From Polyangiaceae bacterium (GTDB lineage Bacteria > Myxococcota_A > Polyangia > Polyangiales > Polyangiaceae): a stretch of DNA of 64,000 nt. The notes beneath the pieces were generated by a model. It was given only the letters and a program-made list of their open reading frames with translations, did not search any database and was not told where the DNA came from. Below are positions 54,736-64,000 of the stretch, one piece after another; position 1 is the stretch's first letter, and each line of letters starts with the position of its first letter. A program made the position numbers and the translations under genes. Location of the stretch: assembly GCA_020633235.1 (NCBI GenBank), contig JACKEA010000001.1:1116001-1180000 (forward strand). The letters run 5' to 3'.

Positions 54736-56636
54736 CGAGCTACTCCGCCAAGGACATCACGGTCCTCGAAGGGCTGGACCCGGTTCGCAAACGGCCGGGC
54801 ATGTACATCGGCGGCGTGGGCAGCGCCGGGCTGCACCACCTGGTTTGGGAGATTGTCGACAACTCCGTGGACGAGGCCATGAACGGCCACGCCAGCGAGG
54901 TGAGCGTCACGCTGCACAAGGACGGTCAGTCCGTCACCGTGAGCGACAACGGTCGCGGCATCCCGGTGGACATCCATCCCAAGCACAAAAAGCCAGCGAT
55001 CGAGATCATCTACAGTACCCTGCACGCCGGCGGAAAATTCGAGCAAGGGCTGTACAAGACCGCGGGCGGCCTGCACGGCGTGGGCGCTTCGGTGGTCAAT
55101 GCGCTGTCCGCCAAGCTGCTCGCCACGGTCAAGCGCGACGGCTCCGAGTGGTCGATGGAGTTTCGCTCCGGCAAGGTCGTCGGCAAGCTCAAGAAGCTTG
55201 GCAAGGCGCGCGGCAGCGGCACCACGGTGTTCTTCCGTCCGGATCCGGAGATCTTCCCAAAGACGGAGTTCTCCGCCGACGTGATCCGCGAGCGGTTGGA
55301 AGTCGCCAGCTACATCCACAAGGGGCTCAAGGTCAGCTTCACCGACGAGACCACCGGGGACAAGACCACCTTTCAACATCCGGAAGGGGTGGTGGACTAC
55401 GTCAAGCGCATCGTGGAGGAGCGCAAGGCGCGACCGGTGCACGAAGCGCCGTTCTCCTTGTTCCGGGAGAACGGCATGCGCGTCGAGGTGGTGTTCTTGT
55501 GGACGGAGAGCACCGACGAGCACGTGCGGAGCTACGTGAACGGCATCCCCACTGGATCGGGGGGCACACACGAGAACGGGTTCCGCGCCGGCATGGTCAA
55601 GGCCGTTCGCAACTACATCGAGACCCACAACCTCTCTCCCCGCGGCGTGACGCTCACCGCGGAGGACATCCGCGAGGGCTTGGTCGGCGTGCTCAGCGTG
55701 TTCCTGGGAGAGCCGCAATTTCAGGGACAAACCAAGGATCGGCTCAACAATCCCGAAGCCCAGGCAGCGGTGGACGGCGCCGTGCGGCCGGTGCTCGAGC
55801 AGTGGCTCAATCAGAATCGCACCGCCGCCGAGCAGATCGTTCATCGCATCATTTTGGCGGCCCGCGCCCGCGAGGCGTCGCGCGCCGCGAGCGCTTCCAT
55901 CACTCGCCGCAGCGCTACCAGCGGGCGCCTCACGCTGCCCGGGAAGCTCAGCGATTGCACCGTGACGGACCGCCGGGACACGGAGCTGTTCATCGTGGAA
56001 GGCGACTCCGCCGGTGGCTCCGCCAAGCAGGGCCGCGACCGCTCGCGGCAGGCCGTGCTCCCTCTGCGCGGCAAGGTGCTGAACACCGAGAACGTGACGC
56101 TGGCCAAGGTGCTCGAGAACAAGGAGCTCGCGGATCTGGTCACCGCGCTGGGTTGCGGCATCGGTCCGAGCTTCGAGCCCGACAAGCTCCGTTACGACCG
56201 CGTCGTGCTGCTCGCCGACGCGGACTCCGACGGCAATCACATCACCACGCTGCTCTTGACCTTCTTCTACCGCCATCTGCCGGAGCTCATCCGCCGCGGT
56301 AAGCTGTTCGTGGCGGTGCCGCCGCTCTATCGCATCGATGCCGGCAGCGACACCTTCTGGGCGTCGGACGACGCCGACCGCGATCGCATCTTGAAGAGCA
56401 AGGTGAAGGGCAACGCCAAGCCGGAAATCACGCGCTTCAAGGGTCTCGGGGAGATGATGCCCAAGGTGCTGTGGGAGACCACGCTCAACCCCGCCAGCCG
56501 CCGTCTGGTGAAGGTCGCCATCGCGGACGCGCTGGAAACCGATCGCATCGTGAGCGATCTGATGGGCCGCGACCCGTCCGCGCGCTTTCACTTCATCATG
56601 GATCGCGCGGACGAAGCCGACGAGCTCGACGTCTGA
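54732..56636 (+). CDS. parE: Type IIA topoisomerase subunit B (ParE/GyrB-like)
   Basis: The 634-residue ATPase subunit. GHKL ATP-binding motifs are EIVDNSVDEAMNG, VSDNGRGIPVDIHP and the GLHGVGASVVNALS lid. The TOPRIM domain has EGDSAGGSAKQGRDR and the acidic cluster DADSDGNHI. The C-terminus has RFKGLGEMMPKVLWETTLNP. The length, without a large insert, fits ParE or the short GyrB form. Pairing with a ParC-like A subunit points to topoisomerase IV. The A subunit gene comes first, the reverse of the common parE-parC or gyrB-gyrA order. The ATG overlaps the A stop by 4 nt. A repeat copy lies just after the stop. Confidence 0.94.
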
Positions 56637-56648
56637 GCCATCGTCTGC

Positions 56649-56672
56649 CTTTGTTGGTCCGGCGCGAGCCCC
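56649..56672 (+). repeat. Dispersed 3'-end repeat, copy C
   Basis: CTTTGTTGGTCCGGCGCGAG followed by CCCC matches the repeat core fully. It lies 12 bp after the stop of the topoisomerase B gene, in that gene's orientation, in a 42-bp gap between convergent genes. No inverted partner is present. Confidence 0.78.
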
Positions 56673-56678
56673 GTCGCG

Positions 56679-57215
56679 TCACGCGCGCCGCATTCGATCG
56701 AGCACGGTGAGGATCTCGCGCACGGTGGGGTGATCCCCCGCGGTGCGGCTGATGTAGGCGTACTCCAGCGTTCCGTCCGGCCGCACCACGATGGCGCCGC
56801 CCTGCTGCCACGGGTCCCCCTGCACGCGCTGCTGCCGGTGCCCATTCCTGTACGCCCTGAGCGCGTTCGAAAACAGCTCGAAGCGCAGCGAGTTGACGAC
56901 CCCGCCGCGCATGCCGAGAGCACGATACGTCGCGCGGCTTGGGTCCGTGAACACCTTGCCGTGCATGTTCGTTCGCTCGGCGAAGCCCTGGGCGTGCTCT
57001 GGCCGGCCGTTGCCCACGATCACCAGACGCGCGCCCCGCTCCTCGATCTCACTCTCCCGCTCGCGGAGCTCCGTGACCTGTTCGTGGCAGAACAAGCAGC
57101 CGAAGTGACGCACGAAGCCGAGCACCGCGGGGCGCTCGCGCCACAAGCTGGCCATCACCACGGGCTTGCCGTTGGGGTCGAGCACTTCGTAGTCGCCGAT
57201 GGGAGCCTTGGCCAT
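56679..57215 (-). CDS. AhpC/TSA_2 (PRXL2-like) thioredoxin-fold protein
   Basis: A 178-residue peroxiredoxin-like protein. The block FVRHFGCLFCHEQVTEL carries a CxxC pair (Cys40, Cys43) and matches the AhpC-TSA_2 group (PF13911, relatives of PRXL2/AAED1 and bacterial SelL). The following LVIVGNGRPEHAQGFAERTNMHGKVFTDPSRATYRALGM block is also typical, as is GDPWQQGGAIVVRPDGTLEYAYIS. It probably reduces peroxides or disulfides in the cytoplasm; the exact substrate is unknown. The frame is open far upstream of 57215, but MAKAPIGDYEVLDPNGKPV is the natural start. It converges with the topoisomerase B gene. Confidence 0.9.
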   Translation of the reverse strand: MAKAPIGDYEVLDPNGKPVVMASLWRERPAVLGFVRHFGCLFCHEQVTELRERESEIEERGARLVIVGNGRPEHAQGFAERTNMHGKVFTDPSRATYRALGMRGGVVNSLRFELFSNALRAYRNGHRQQRVQGDPWQQGGAIVVRPDGTLEYAYISRTAGDHPTVREILTVLDRMRRA

Positions 57216-57380
57216 GGCACGAGCGTAGAGCAGCGACCGGTTCGACTCCAGTCGGTCTTCCGCGGCTTTGGAGCGCATCGCCGCGTTGCGCTTCCTCCTC
57301 GCTGCGCCCCGGAGCCCAGGCGACGTCCGACGAGAAGTGAGCACTTGGTGACGCGAGGTGGGTGGCGAAACTGGACGGGA

Positions 57381-57402
57381 TCGCGCCGGACCGACAAAAA
57401 AG
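57381..57402 (-). repeat. Dispersed 3'-end repeat, copy D (outlier position)
   Basis: Read on the minus strand, TTTTTTGTCGGTCCGGCGCG and one further base. It shares the core but differs at one base (GTCGG for GTTGG). Unlike the others it does not follow a visible gene in its own orientation: it lies in the 237-bp divergent gap between the peroxiredoxin-like gene and the BtpA-family gene. The rest of that gap shows no gene and no clear promoter. Confidence 0.7.
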
Positions 57403-57452
57403 AAGTGGCGGGCTTTGCGCCTCGCAGAGGTCGTCGTAGTCGGTGCGGCCTC

Positions 57453-58274
57453 ATGGCTCGCATTGCCGAACGTTTCGCTCGTGGGGAAAAGACACTCTTG
57501 GGAGTCGTGCATTTGTTGGCGCTGCGCGGAAGCCCGCGGTCCGGAAGGCCCGAGCAGGTGCTGTCGGCGGCCCTGTTCGACGCCGAGGCCCTCGTGGCGG
57601 GCGGCCTGGACGGCTTCGTCGTGGAGAATTTCGGTGACGCACCGTTCTTCGGCGACCAGGTGCCGCCCAGCACCATTGCGGAGATGACGGCGCTGGTGGA
57701 GCGGCTCCGCGGCGCGGTGGGGGCGGACGTGATCGTCGGAGTGAACGTGCTGCGCAACGATGCGCGCGCGGCCTTGGCGATCGCAGCGGCCACGGGGGCG
57801 GACTTCATTCGAGTGAACGTGCACAGCGGCGTGATGCACACGGACCAGGGCACGCTCGCGGGACGGGCGGCGGAGACGATGCGAGAACGGCGGCAGCTGG
57901 GCGCGGACGTGGACGTGGTGGCCGACGTGGGCGTGAAGCACGCGCTGCCGCCGTCGGGGTTCGAGCTGCGGCAGGCGGCCAAGGACACCGCCTACCGCGG
58001 GCTGGCGGACGCGCTGATCGTGACCGGCACGGGAACCGGCAGCGCCGCGGACGAGCGCGATCTCCGGGCCGTGAAGGCGGCGGTGCCGGACCGACCTCTG
58101 CTCGTGGGCAGCGGCGTGACGGCGGACAGCGCGGGGGCGGCGGGCGCGCTGTCCGACGGCGTGATCGTCGGCACCTGGGTCAAGCGGGGCGGCAACGTGT
58201 CTGCCCCGGTGGACGCCGAGCGCGTGAAGCGTCTGGTGGCGGCGGCCCGCGGTGGCGTCAAAACCGCTGGCTGA
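57453..58274 (+). CDS. BtpA/SgcQ family protein
   Basis: A 273-residue TIM-barrel-like protein of the BtpA family (PF03437). It opens with LLGVVHLLALRGSPRSG, followed by AALFDAEALVAGGLDGFVVENFGDAPFF, VIVGVNVLRNDARAALAIA, ADFIRVNVHSGVMHTDQGTLAG, and a phosphate-binding-like end (LLVGSGVTADSAGAAGALSDGVIVGTWVKRGG). BtpA was linked to photosystem I stability in cyanobacteria and SgcQ to sugar use; the function here is unknown. The gene lies 49 bp before the methylmalonyl-CoA mutase gene and may be transcribed with it. Confidence 0.9.
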   Translation: MARIAERFARGEKTLLGVVHLLALRGSPRSGRPEQVLSAALFDAEALVAGGLDGFVVENFGDAPFFGDQVPPSTIAEMTALVERLRGAVGADVIVGVNVLRNDARAALAIAAATGADFIRVNVHSGVMHTDQGTLAGRAAETMRERRQLGADVDVVADVGVKHALPPSGFELRQAAKDTAYRGLADALIVTGTGTGSAADERDLRAVKAAVPDRPLLVGSGVTADSAGAAGALSDGVIVGTWVKRGGNVSAPVDAERVKRLVAAARGGVKTAG

Positions 58275-58323
58275 CGGGCATCCGGCCCAATTTCTCCGCG
58301 GCGGTGCTAAGCAAACGGGAGCC

Positions 58324-60461
<2,138 letters not shown>

Positions 60462-60465
<4 letters not shown>

Positions 60466-61430
60466 GCGATCTCGACGCTCGCGCTCGCAGCGTAGTGGCC
60501 GGAGACCGCCGCGCCCTGGCCAAGGCCATCACCCTGGTGGAGAGCGCTCGGCGCGATCATCAGGAGCAGGCTCAGCGTCTGCTGGAGCTTTTGTTGCCGC
60601 ACACCGGGGCGGCGGCGCGGGTGGGCATCAGCGGCGTGCCGGGGGTTGGCAAGAGCACGTTCATCGAAGCGTTGGGGCTGTACCTGCTGTCGGCGGGCCA
60701 CCGCGTCGCGGTGCTGGCGGTCGATCCTTCGAGTGGGATCTCCGGGGGGAGCATCTTGGGGGACAAGACTCGGATGCCGCGACTGGCGTCCGCGGACGGC
60801 GCGTTCATTCGACCGAGCCCCGCGGGCGGCTCCCTGGGCGGCGTGGCGCGGCGCACGCGGGAGGTCATGCTCGTGTGCGAGGCGGCGGGCTTCGACGTGG
60901 TCCTGGTGGAGACCGTGGGCGTGGGGCAGAGCGAGCACGCGGTGGCCAGCATGGTGGACAGCTTCCTGATGCTGGCGCTCGCCGGGGCCGGGGACGAGCT
61001 GCAGGGGATCAAGCGCGGGATCCTGGAGCTCGTGGACGTGGTGTGCGTGAACAAGGCCGATGGCGACAACCGCGAGCGAGCTCGGCGCGCGGCGGCCGAG
61101 CTTCGGAGCGCCTTGCGGCTGTTGCGCGGGGGCGCTCGTTGGTCCCCCCCGGTGCTGACGGCCAGTGCGCTCGCGGGGGAGGGGATCGCGGAGGTGTGGC
61201 AGGCGCTGGAAGAGCACCGCGAGCAGCTCCCGCTCCATGAAAAGCGCGCACAGCAGCGCCGCGCTTGGCTTTCGAGCCTGGTGCACGACGGGCTCGAGGC
61301 CGAGTTCTTCGCGCGCGACGACGTGCAGGCCCTGCGAGCGGAGATCGAGGATCTGGTGCAGCGTCAGGCCATCACGCCGACGGAGGGCGCTCGGCGCCTG
61401 CTCGCGCTCGTCAGCACTGACGCGTCATAG
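60462..61430 (+). CDS. meaB: MeaB/ArgK GTPase, methylmalonyl-CoA mutase chaperone
   Basis: A 322-residue G3E-family GTPase that guards and reactivates methylmalonyl-CoA mutase. Walker A is GISGVPGVGKST, then the AVDPSSGISGGSILGDKTRM block (switch and Mg site), the SLGGVARRT motif, VLVETVGVGQSE (G3) and VVCVNKADGDN (G4 NKxD). The length is normal for MeaB/ArgK/MMAA. It overlaps the mutase stop by 4 nt. Its end overlaps the end of the convergent kinase-FGE gene by 20 nt. Confidence 0.96.
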
Positions 61431-63825
61431 GCGTCCGCACGAGCTCGCTCTTCTCGTCGGGCAAGCTGAGCGCCAGACGGAAGCCGATGTACGCGACACG
61501 CCAGCGAATGGCTTGGCTGTAGCGCATGCCCGGCCCGGGTCGCGCGCTCGACCAGGTGCCACCGCGCCAGATCATCTGCGTGTCCTCCGTGCCGTCTGCG
61601 TCCGGATCCGGAGTGGGGGAGCCATCCGCAGTGGACTCGGTCCAGTCGCCCACGCCGCCGCCCAGATCGCGCACGCCGAAGGGTGACTCGTCCAGTGCGA
61701 AGGCACCGACGGGCTCGCGTTGCGCCGGCTCTTCCCGGGAGTCCCGGGTCTTGGCGAAGGCGGGATCGAAGGAGACGGCCATGGGATACGGTCGCCCATC
61801 CGCGCCGCGCATGGCTTTCTCCCACTCGAGATCCCTGGGTAGCCGCAGCTCGAAGCCCGTCACCCGGCTCTTCCAGCGGGCGTAGGCAACGGCGTCGAAC
61901 CAGCGGATGCCGGTGACCGGCAAATCGAGATGGTGTTCTGGCGGCACGCGCCGTCCGCCGGCGCCTTCGAGGACGTGCTCGGCGAGCCTCCAACCCTCTA
62001 AGCCACGGAGCACTTCGGGCTCTCCGCGTTCGCTGGGGGTGCGCCGGGCGCGCTCGGCCTGGTCCTCGATGGAATCGAGGAACTGAACGTACTCCGCGAT
62101 GGTGACCGGGAAGCGCCCGATGGCGAAGCCCGGGAGCTCCTGCTCGGCGAGCCGCCCCGCGCGATCGGCTGCCAGAAACGGGCCTCCAGGGATCACCACG
62201 AAGCCGTCCGGTATCGCGGGCGCGTCGGCCAGCACCAGCTCGTGGCGCACGGCGCGTTTCACCAACAACGGGTAGCGCACGCCAGTTTCGGCCACGACGA
62301 CGTAGGAGCCGGCTTCCAGCAACGTCGGTTCGGGCCCGACGTCGATTGGCGCCTCGGTCGCGAGCAGTGGACCGCGTGGCTCGTAGCGGGCGACGCGAAC
62401 GCGACCCGAGGCCCGCACGCAGAGCTCACCCCGGTTCGCGAGCTCGAGAACGAGGGCGCCGTCGTCGTAGCTCCGCGCCAGATCGAGGAGCTGCGCCATC
62501 TGCTCTTCGTCGCCATCGACCTCTGCGACGCGGAACTGCCGGAAGTAGAGATCCGCGAGGGCTTGCCGCGCGGGCGCGTAGTCGCCAACGTGACTCAGGG
62601 CGCGGGTCAGCTCGGTTTCGGCCCGGGCCAGGGCGCGGGCCGCGTTGGACGATAGCGAGCGAGCGCGCGCCGCACGGCTCCAGGCGCCGGCCTTCTCCTC
62701 CGCCCCCTTCCACGGGGGCAGCTCCGCCAGCTCCTCGTCCGCGGCTTGCCGCTCTTGTCTCGCTTCGCGATCCAGCGCTTCGAAGTCGGCCAGCGCGGAC
62801 AGTGCGCGCTCGGTGCAGCTCGCGGCCTCGCGTTCGCTCTCCTGTCGCGCCCGCTCTCCGTCCAGGAACTCGTCCACCGCCGCGGCGATGACGCGCGCAC
62901 GGCCGGGGCGATAGCGAGCTTCCGGCGACAGGCAGGCGAGCACCAGTGCATCGAAGGCCGTGGGCGCGCCTGCGCCCCGCCGGCTGGGAGGAACTTCCAC
63001 GTTCTGCCGTCGTCGCGCGAACACCGAGCGCACGTCCTTGCCCGGAAATGGCCGGCTGCCTGCCAAGATCTCGTACAGCATGACACCCAAGGAAAAGACG
63101 TCGGCGCGACCGTCGACGTCGTTGCCCAGCGCCTGCTCCGGAGCCATGTAGCAGGGCGTGCCGGCCACTCGCGGGGCTTCCGCGCTGCGGCTCACGCTGC
63201 TGCCCTCCAGCACCGTCGCGATACCCCAATCCACGACGTACACCTCGCCGAACTCTCCCAGCACCACGTTCTCGGGCTTCAGGTCGCGATGCACCACGCC
63301 GCGGTTGTGGGCGTAGTCCACGGCCAGACAAACCTGGCGGAAGATGGCCAGCGTCTGCGCCAGGGGCAGGCGCGCGTCGCTCGCTTCGAGGGCGTCGCGC
63401 AGCGTGCGGCCGTGGACCACGCGCATGGTGTAGTAGGGTCGGCCGTCTCCGTCGGCGTCCAAGTCGTAGAGCGGCACGATGGCAGGGTGCTCGAGCTGCG
63501 CGCAGATCTGCGCTTCGGCGATGAGCAAGGCCGCGCGGTGGTCGTCGGCGTCCAAGAGCAGCGCCTTCTTGGCGACGCTGCGGCCCAAGACGCAGTCGAA
63601 CACCTCGTCGACTTGGCCCATGCCGCCCTCGCCGAGCACGCCAACGCGCCGGTAGCGACGCTTTGGGGTCGAGGGTGTCGATTCGGCGTCGTCGCTGCGT
63701 TCGCGGATGCCGCTGACCGTGGGCACCGAGTCGCGCACGTCGATGGTGGGCGCGTCGCGCACGCGCAGCGTGTGCGCGACCTCCGCGGGGGAGTATGCCC
63801 GCTTCGGATCCTTGCCCTCTCCCAT
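61411..63825 (-). CDS. Ser/Thr protein kinase fused to an FGE-sulfatase domain
   Basis: An 804-residue fusion. The kinase domain (about 58-330) is complete: LGEGGMGQVDEVFD glycine loop, Lys87 in VAKKALL, VVHRDLKPENVVLG with catalytic Asp181, DWG (Asp199) in place of DFG, and GTPCYMAPEQALG. A coiled-coil, Ala/Glu/Arg-rich helical region (about 330-470) follows, then a small beta part with CVRASGRVRVARYEP. The C-terminal half (about 570-790) is a formylglycine-generating-enzyme/sulfatase-modifying domain (VVIPGGPFLAAD, ELPGFAIGRFPVTIAEYVQFL, LPRDLEWEKAMRG, DLGGGVGDWTEST, IWRGGTWSS, YIGFRLA). No transmembrane helix is obvious. Such FGE ends can act in ligand binding rather than catalysis. It converges with meaB, overlapping by 20 nt. 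Confidence 0.95.
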   Translation of the reverse strand: MGEGKDPKRAYSPAEVAHTLRVRDAPTIDVRDSVPTVSGIRERSDDAESTPSTPKRRYRRVGVLGEGGMGQVDEVFDCVLGRSVAKKALLLDADDHRAALLIAEAQICAQLEHPAIVPLYDLDADGDGRPYYTMRVVHGRTLRDALEASDARLPLAQTLAIFRQVCLAVDYAHNRGVVHRDLKPENVVLGEFGEVYVVDWGIATVLEGSSVSRSAEAPRVAGTPCYMAPEQALGNDVDGRADVFSLGVMLYEILAGSRPFPGKDVRSVFARRRQNVEVPPSRRGAGAPTAFDALVLACLSPEARYRPGRARVIAAAVDEFLDGERARQESEREAASCTERALSALADFEALDREARQERQAADEELAELPPWKGAEEKAGAWSRAARARSLSSNAARALARAETELTRALSHVGDYAPARQALADLYFRQFRVAEVDGDEEQMAQLLDLARSYDDGALVLELANRGELCVRASGRVRVARYEPRGPLLATEAPIDVGPEPTLLEAGSYVVVAETGVRYPLLVKRAVRHELVLADAPAIPDGFVVIPGGPFLAADRAGRLAEQELPGFAIGRFPVTIAEYVQFLDSIEDQAERARRTPSERGEPEVLRGLEGWRLAEHVLEGAGGRRVPPEHHLDLPVTGIRWFDAVAYARWKSRVTGFELRLPRDLEWEKAMRGADGRPYPMAVSFDPAFAKTRDSREEPAQREPVGAFALDESPFGVRDLGGGVGDWTESTADGSPTPDPDADGTEDTQMIWRGGTWSSARPGPGMRYSQAIRWRVAYIGFRLALSLPDEKSELVRTPMTRQC

Positions 63826-63929
63826 CGATGCGATGTTAGATCCGAGAGCAAACGGGTGGGCAGAAAGAGGGTGTGGCCGGGTATTGGATCCCGACGTCTC
63901 GGACTGCCTGCGCGGAAAAGGAGAAGGAA

Positions 63930-64000
63930 ATGCCGGACGAACGTGACATCTTGGACGAGCGAGACGACGACGCCAGGGACGATGCGGGCCTCTCCAGGCG
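63930..64000 (+). CDS. Start of an acidic unknown protein, cut by the window end
   Basis: An ATG at 63930 preceded by a Gly/Ala-rich ribosome-binding stretch (AAGGAGAAGGA) opens a frame that runs to the window end: MPDERDILDERDDDARDDAG and a few more residues. The visible part is highly acidic (Asp/Glu-rich). The gap of 104 bp to the divergent kinase-FGE gene has no clear promoter. Length and function cannot be judged. Confidence 0.5.
   Translation, partial: MPDERDILDERDDDARDDAGLSR

Noticed and set aside
57155..57988. Minus-strand frames across the start of the BtpA-family gene
   Set aside because: Low-complexity Arg/Ser/Ala-rich frames without motifs, opposite a gene with clear BtpA signatures.

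Overview
The window comes from a GC-rich chromosome, most likely a member of the Myxococcota (delta-proteobacterial lineage, perhaps Polyangiales). The clues are strong G/C bias at third codon positions, a likely DUF2378/TIGR02265 protein (a family best known from myxobacteria), two Hanks-type kinases fused to TPR or sulfatase-modifying (FGE) domains, a GspN-type type II secretion operon, an NtrC-type regulator and several alanine-rich lipoproteins. No rRNA, tRNA, CRISPR array, insertion sequence or phage module was found. It looks like ordinary core chromosome with some unusual giant proteins and a dispersed repeat family.

Layout. 1-5.7 kb: the 3' part of efp, a VCBS-like lipoprotein (-), a DUF2378-like protein (+), a crotonase/3-hydroxyacyl-CoA dehydrogenase pair (-) and a TPR lipoprotein (+). 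5.7-18.6 kb: an 11.3-kb gene for a 3782-residue TPR-like solenoid, followed closely by a DUF374 acyltransferase and a class IV aminotransferase. 18.8-19.8 kb: a DUF4097-like lipoprotein with a clear terminator. 19.9-23.5 kb (-): lipoprotein, multi-TM histidine kinase and bioA in one tight operon. 23.6-29.1 kb (+): dnaX, recR, ridA, an unknown gene, a [2Fe-2S] thioredoxin-fold ferredoxin, a small unknown gene and an isochorismatase-like hydrolase. 29.2-45.0 kb (+): an NtrC-type response regulator and then a full gspC-D-E-F-(G-like)-G-H-I-J-K-L-M-N type II secretion operon. 45.1-50.5 kb (-): a 1774-residue kinase-TPR protein. 50.7-56.6 kb (+): FtsB-like, a T2SSE_N-type protein, and type IIA topoisomerase subunits A and B. 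56.7-61.4 kb: a PRXL2-type peroxiredoxin (-), then BtpA-family protein, methylmalonyl-CoA mutase and MeaB (+). 61.4-63.8 kb (-): a kinase-FGE fusion. The last 71 bases begin a new acidic ORF.

Main points. (1) A repeat with core TTGTTGGTYCGGCGCGA occurs as eight copies at six intergenic loci, almost always just after a stop codon and in the sense orientation of that gene. In two convergent gaps the copies form inverted pairs able to fold into 18- to 22-position hairpins with loops of about 25 nt. (2) A very good sigma-54 promoter lies just before gspC, and a TGACA-N3-TGTCA dyad lies about 140 bp upstream of its predicted start point. A near-identical dyad sits before the adjacent NtrC-type gene. 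Together they suggest that this activator drives the secretion operon and controls itself. (3) The secretion operon carries an extra membrane-anchored protein with a GspG-like C-terminus but no prepilin cleavage site. (4) Two proteins share the same TPR-like repeat style; one of them adds a kinase-like domain and an N-terminus that may be death-like.
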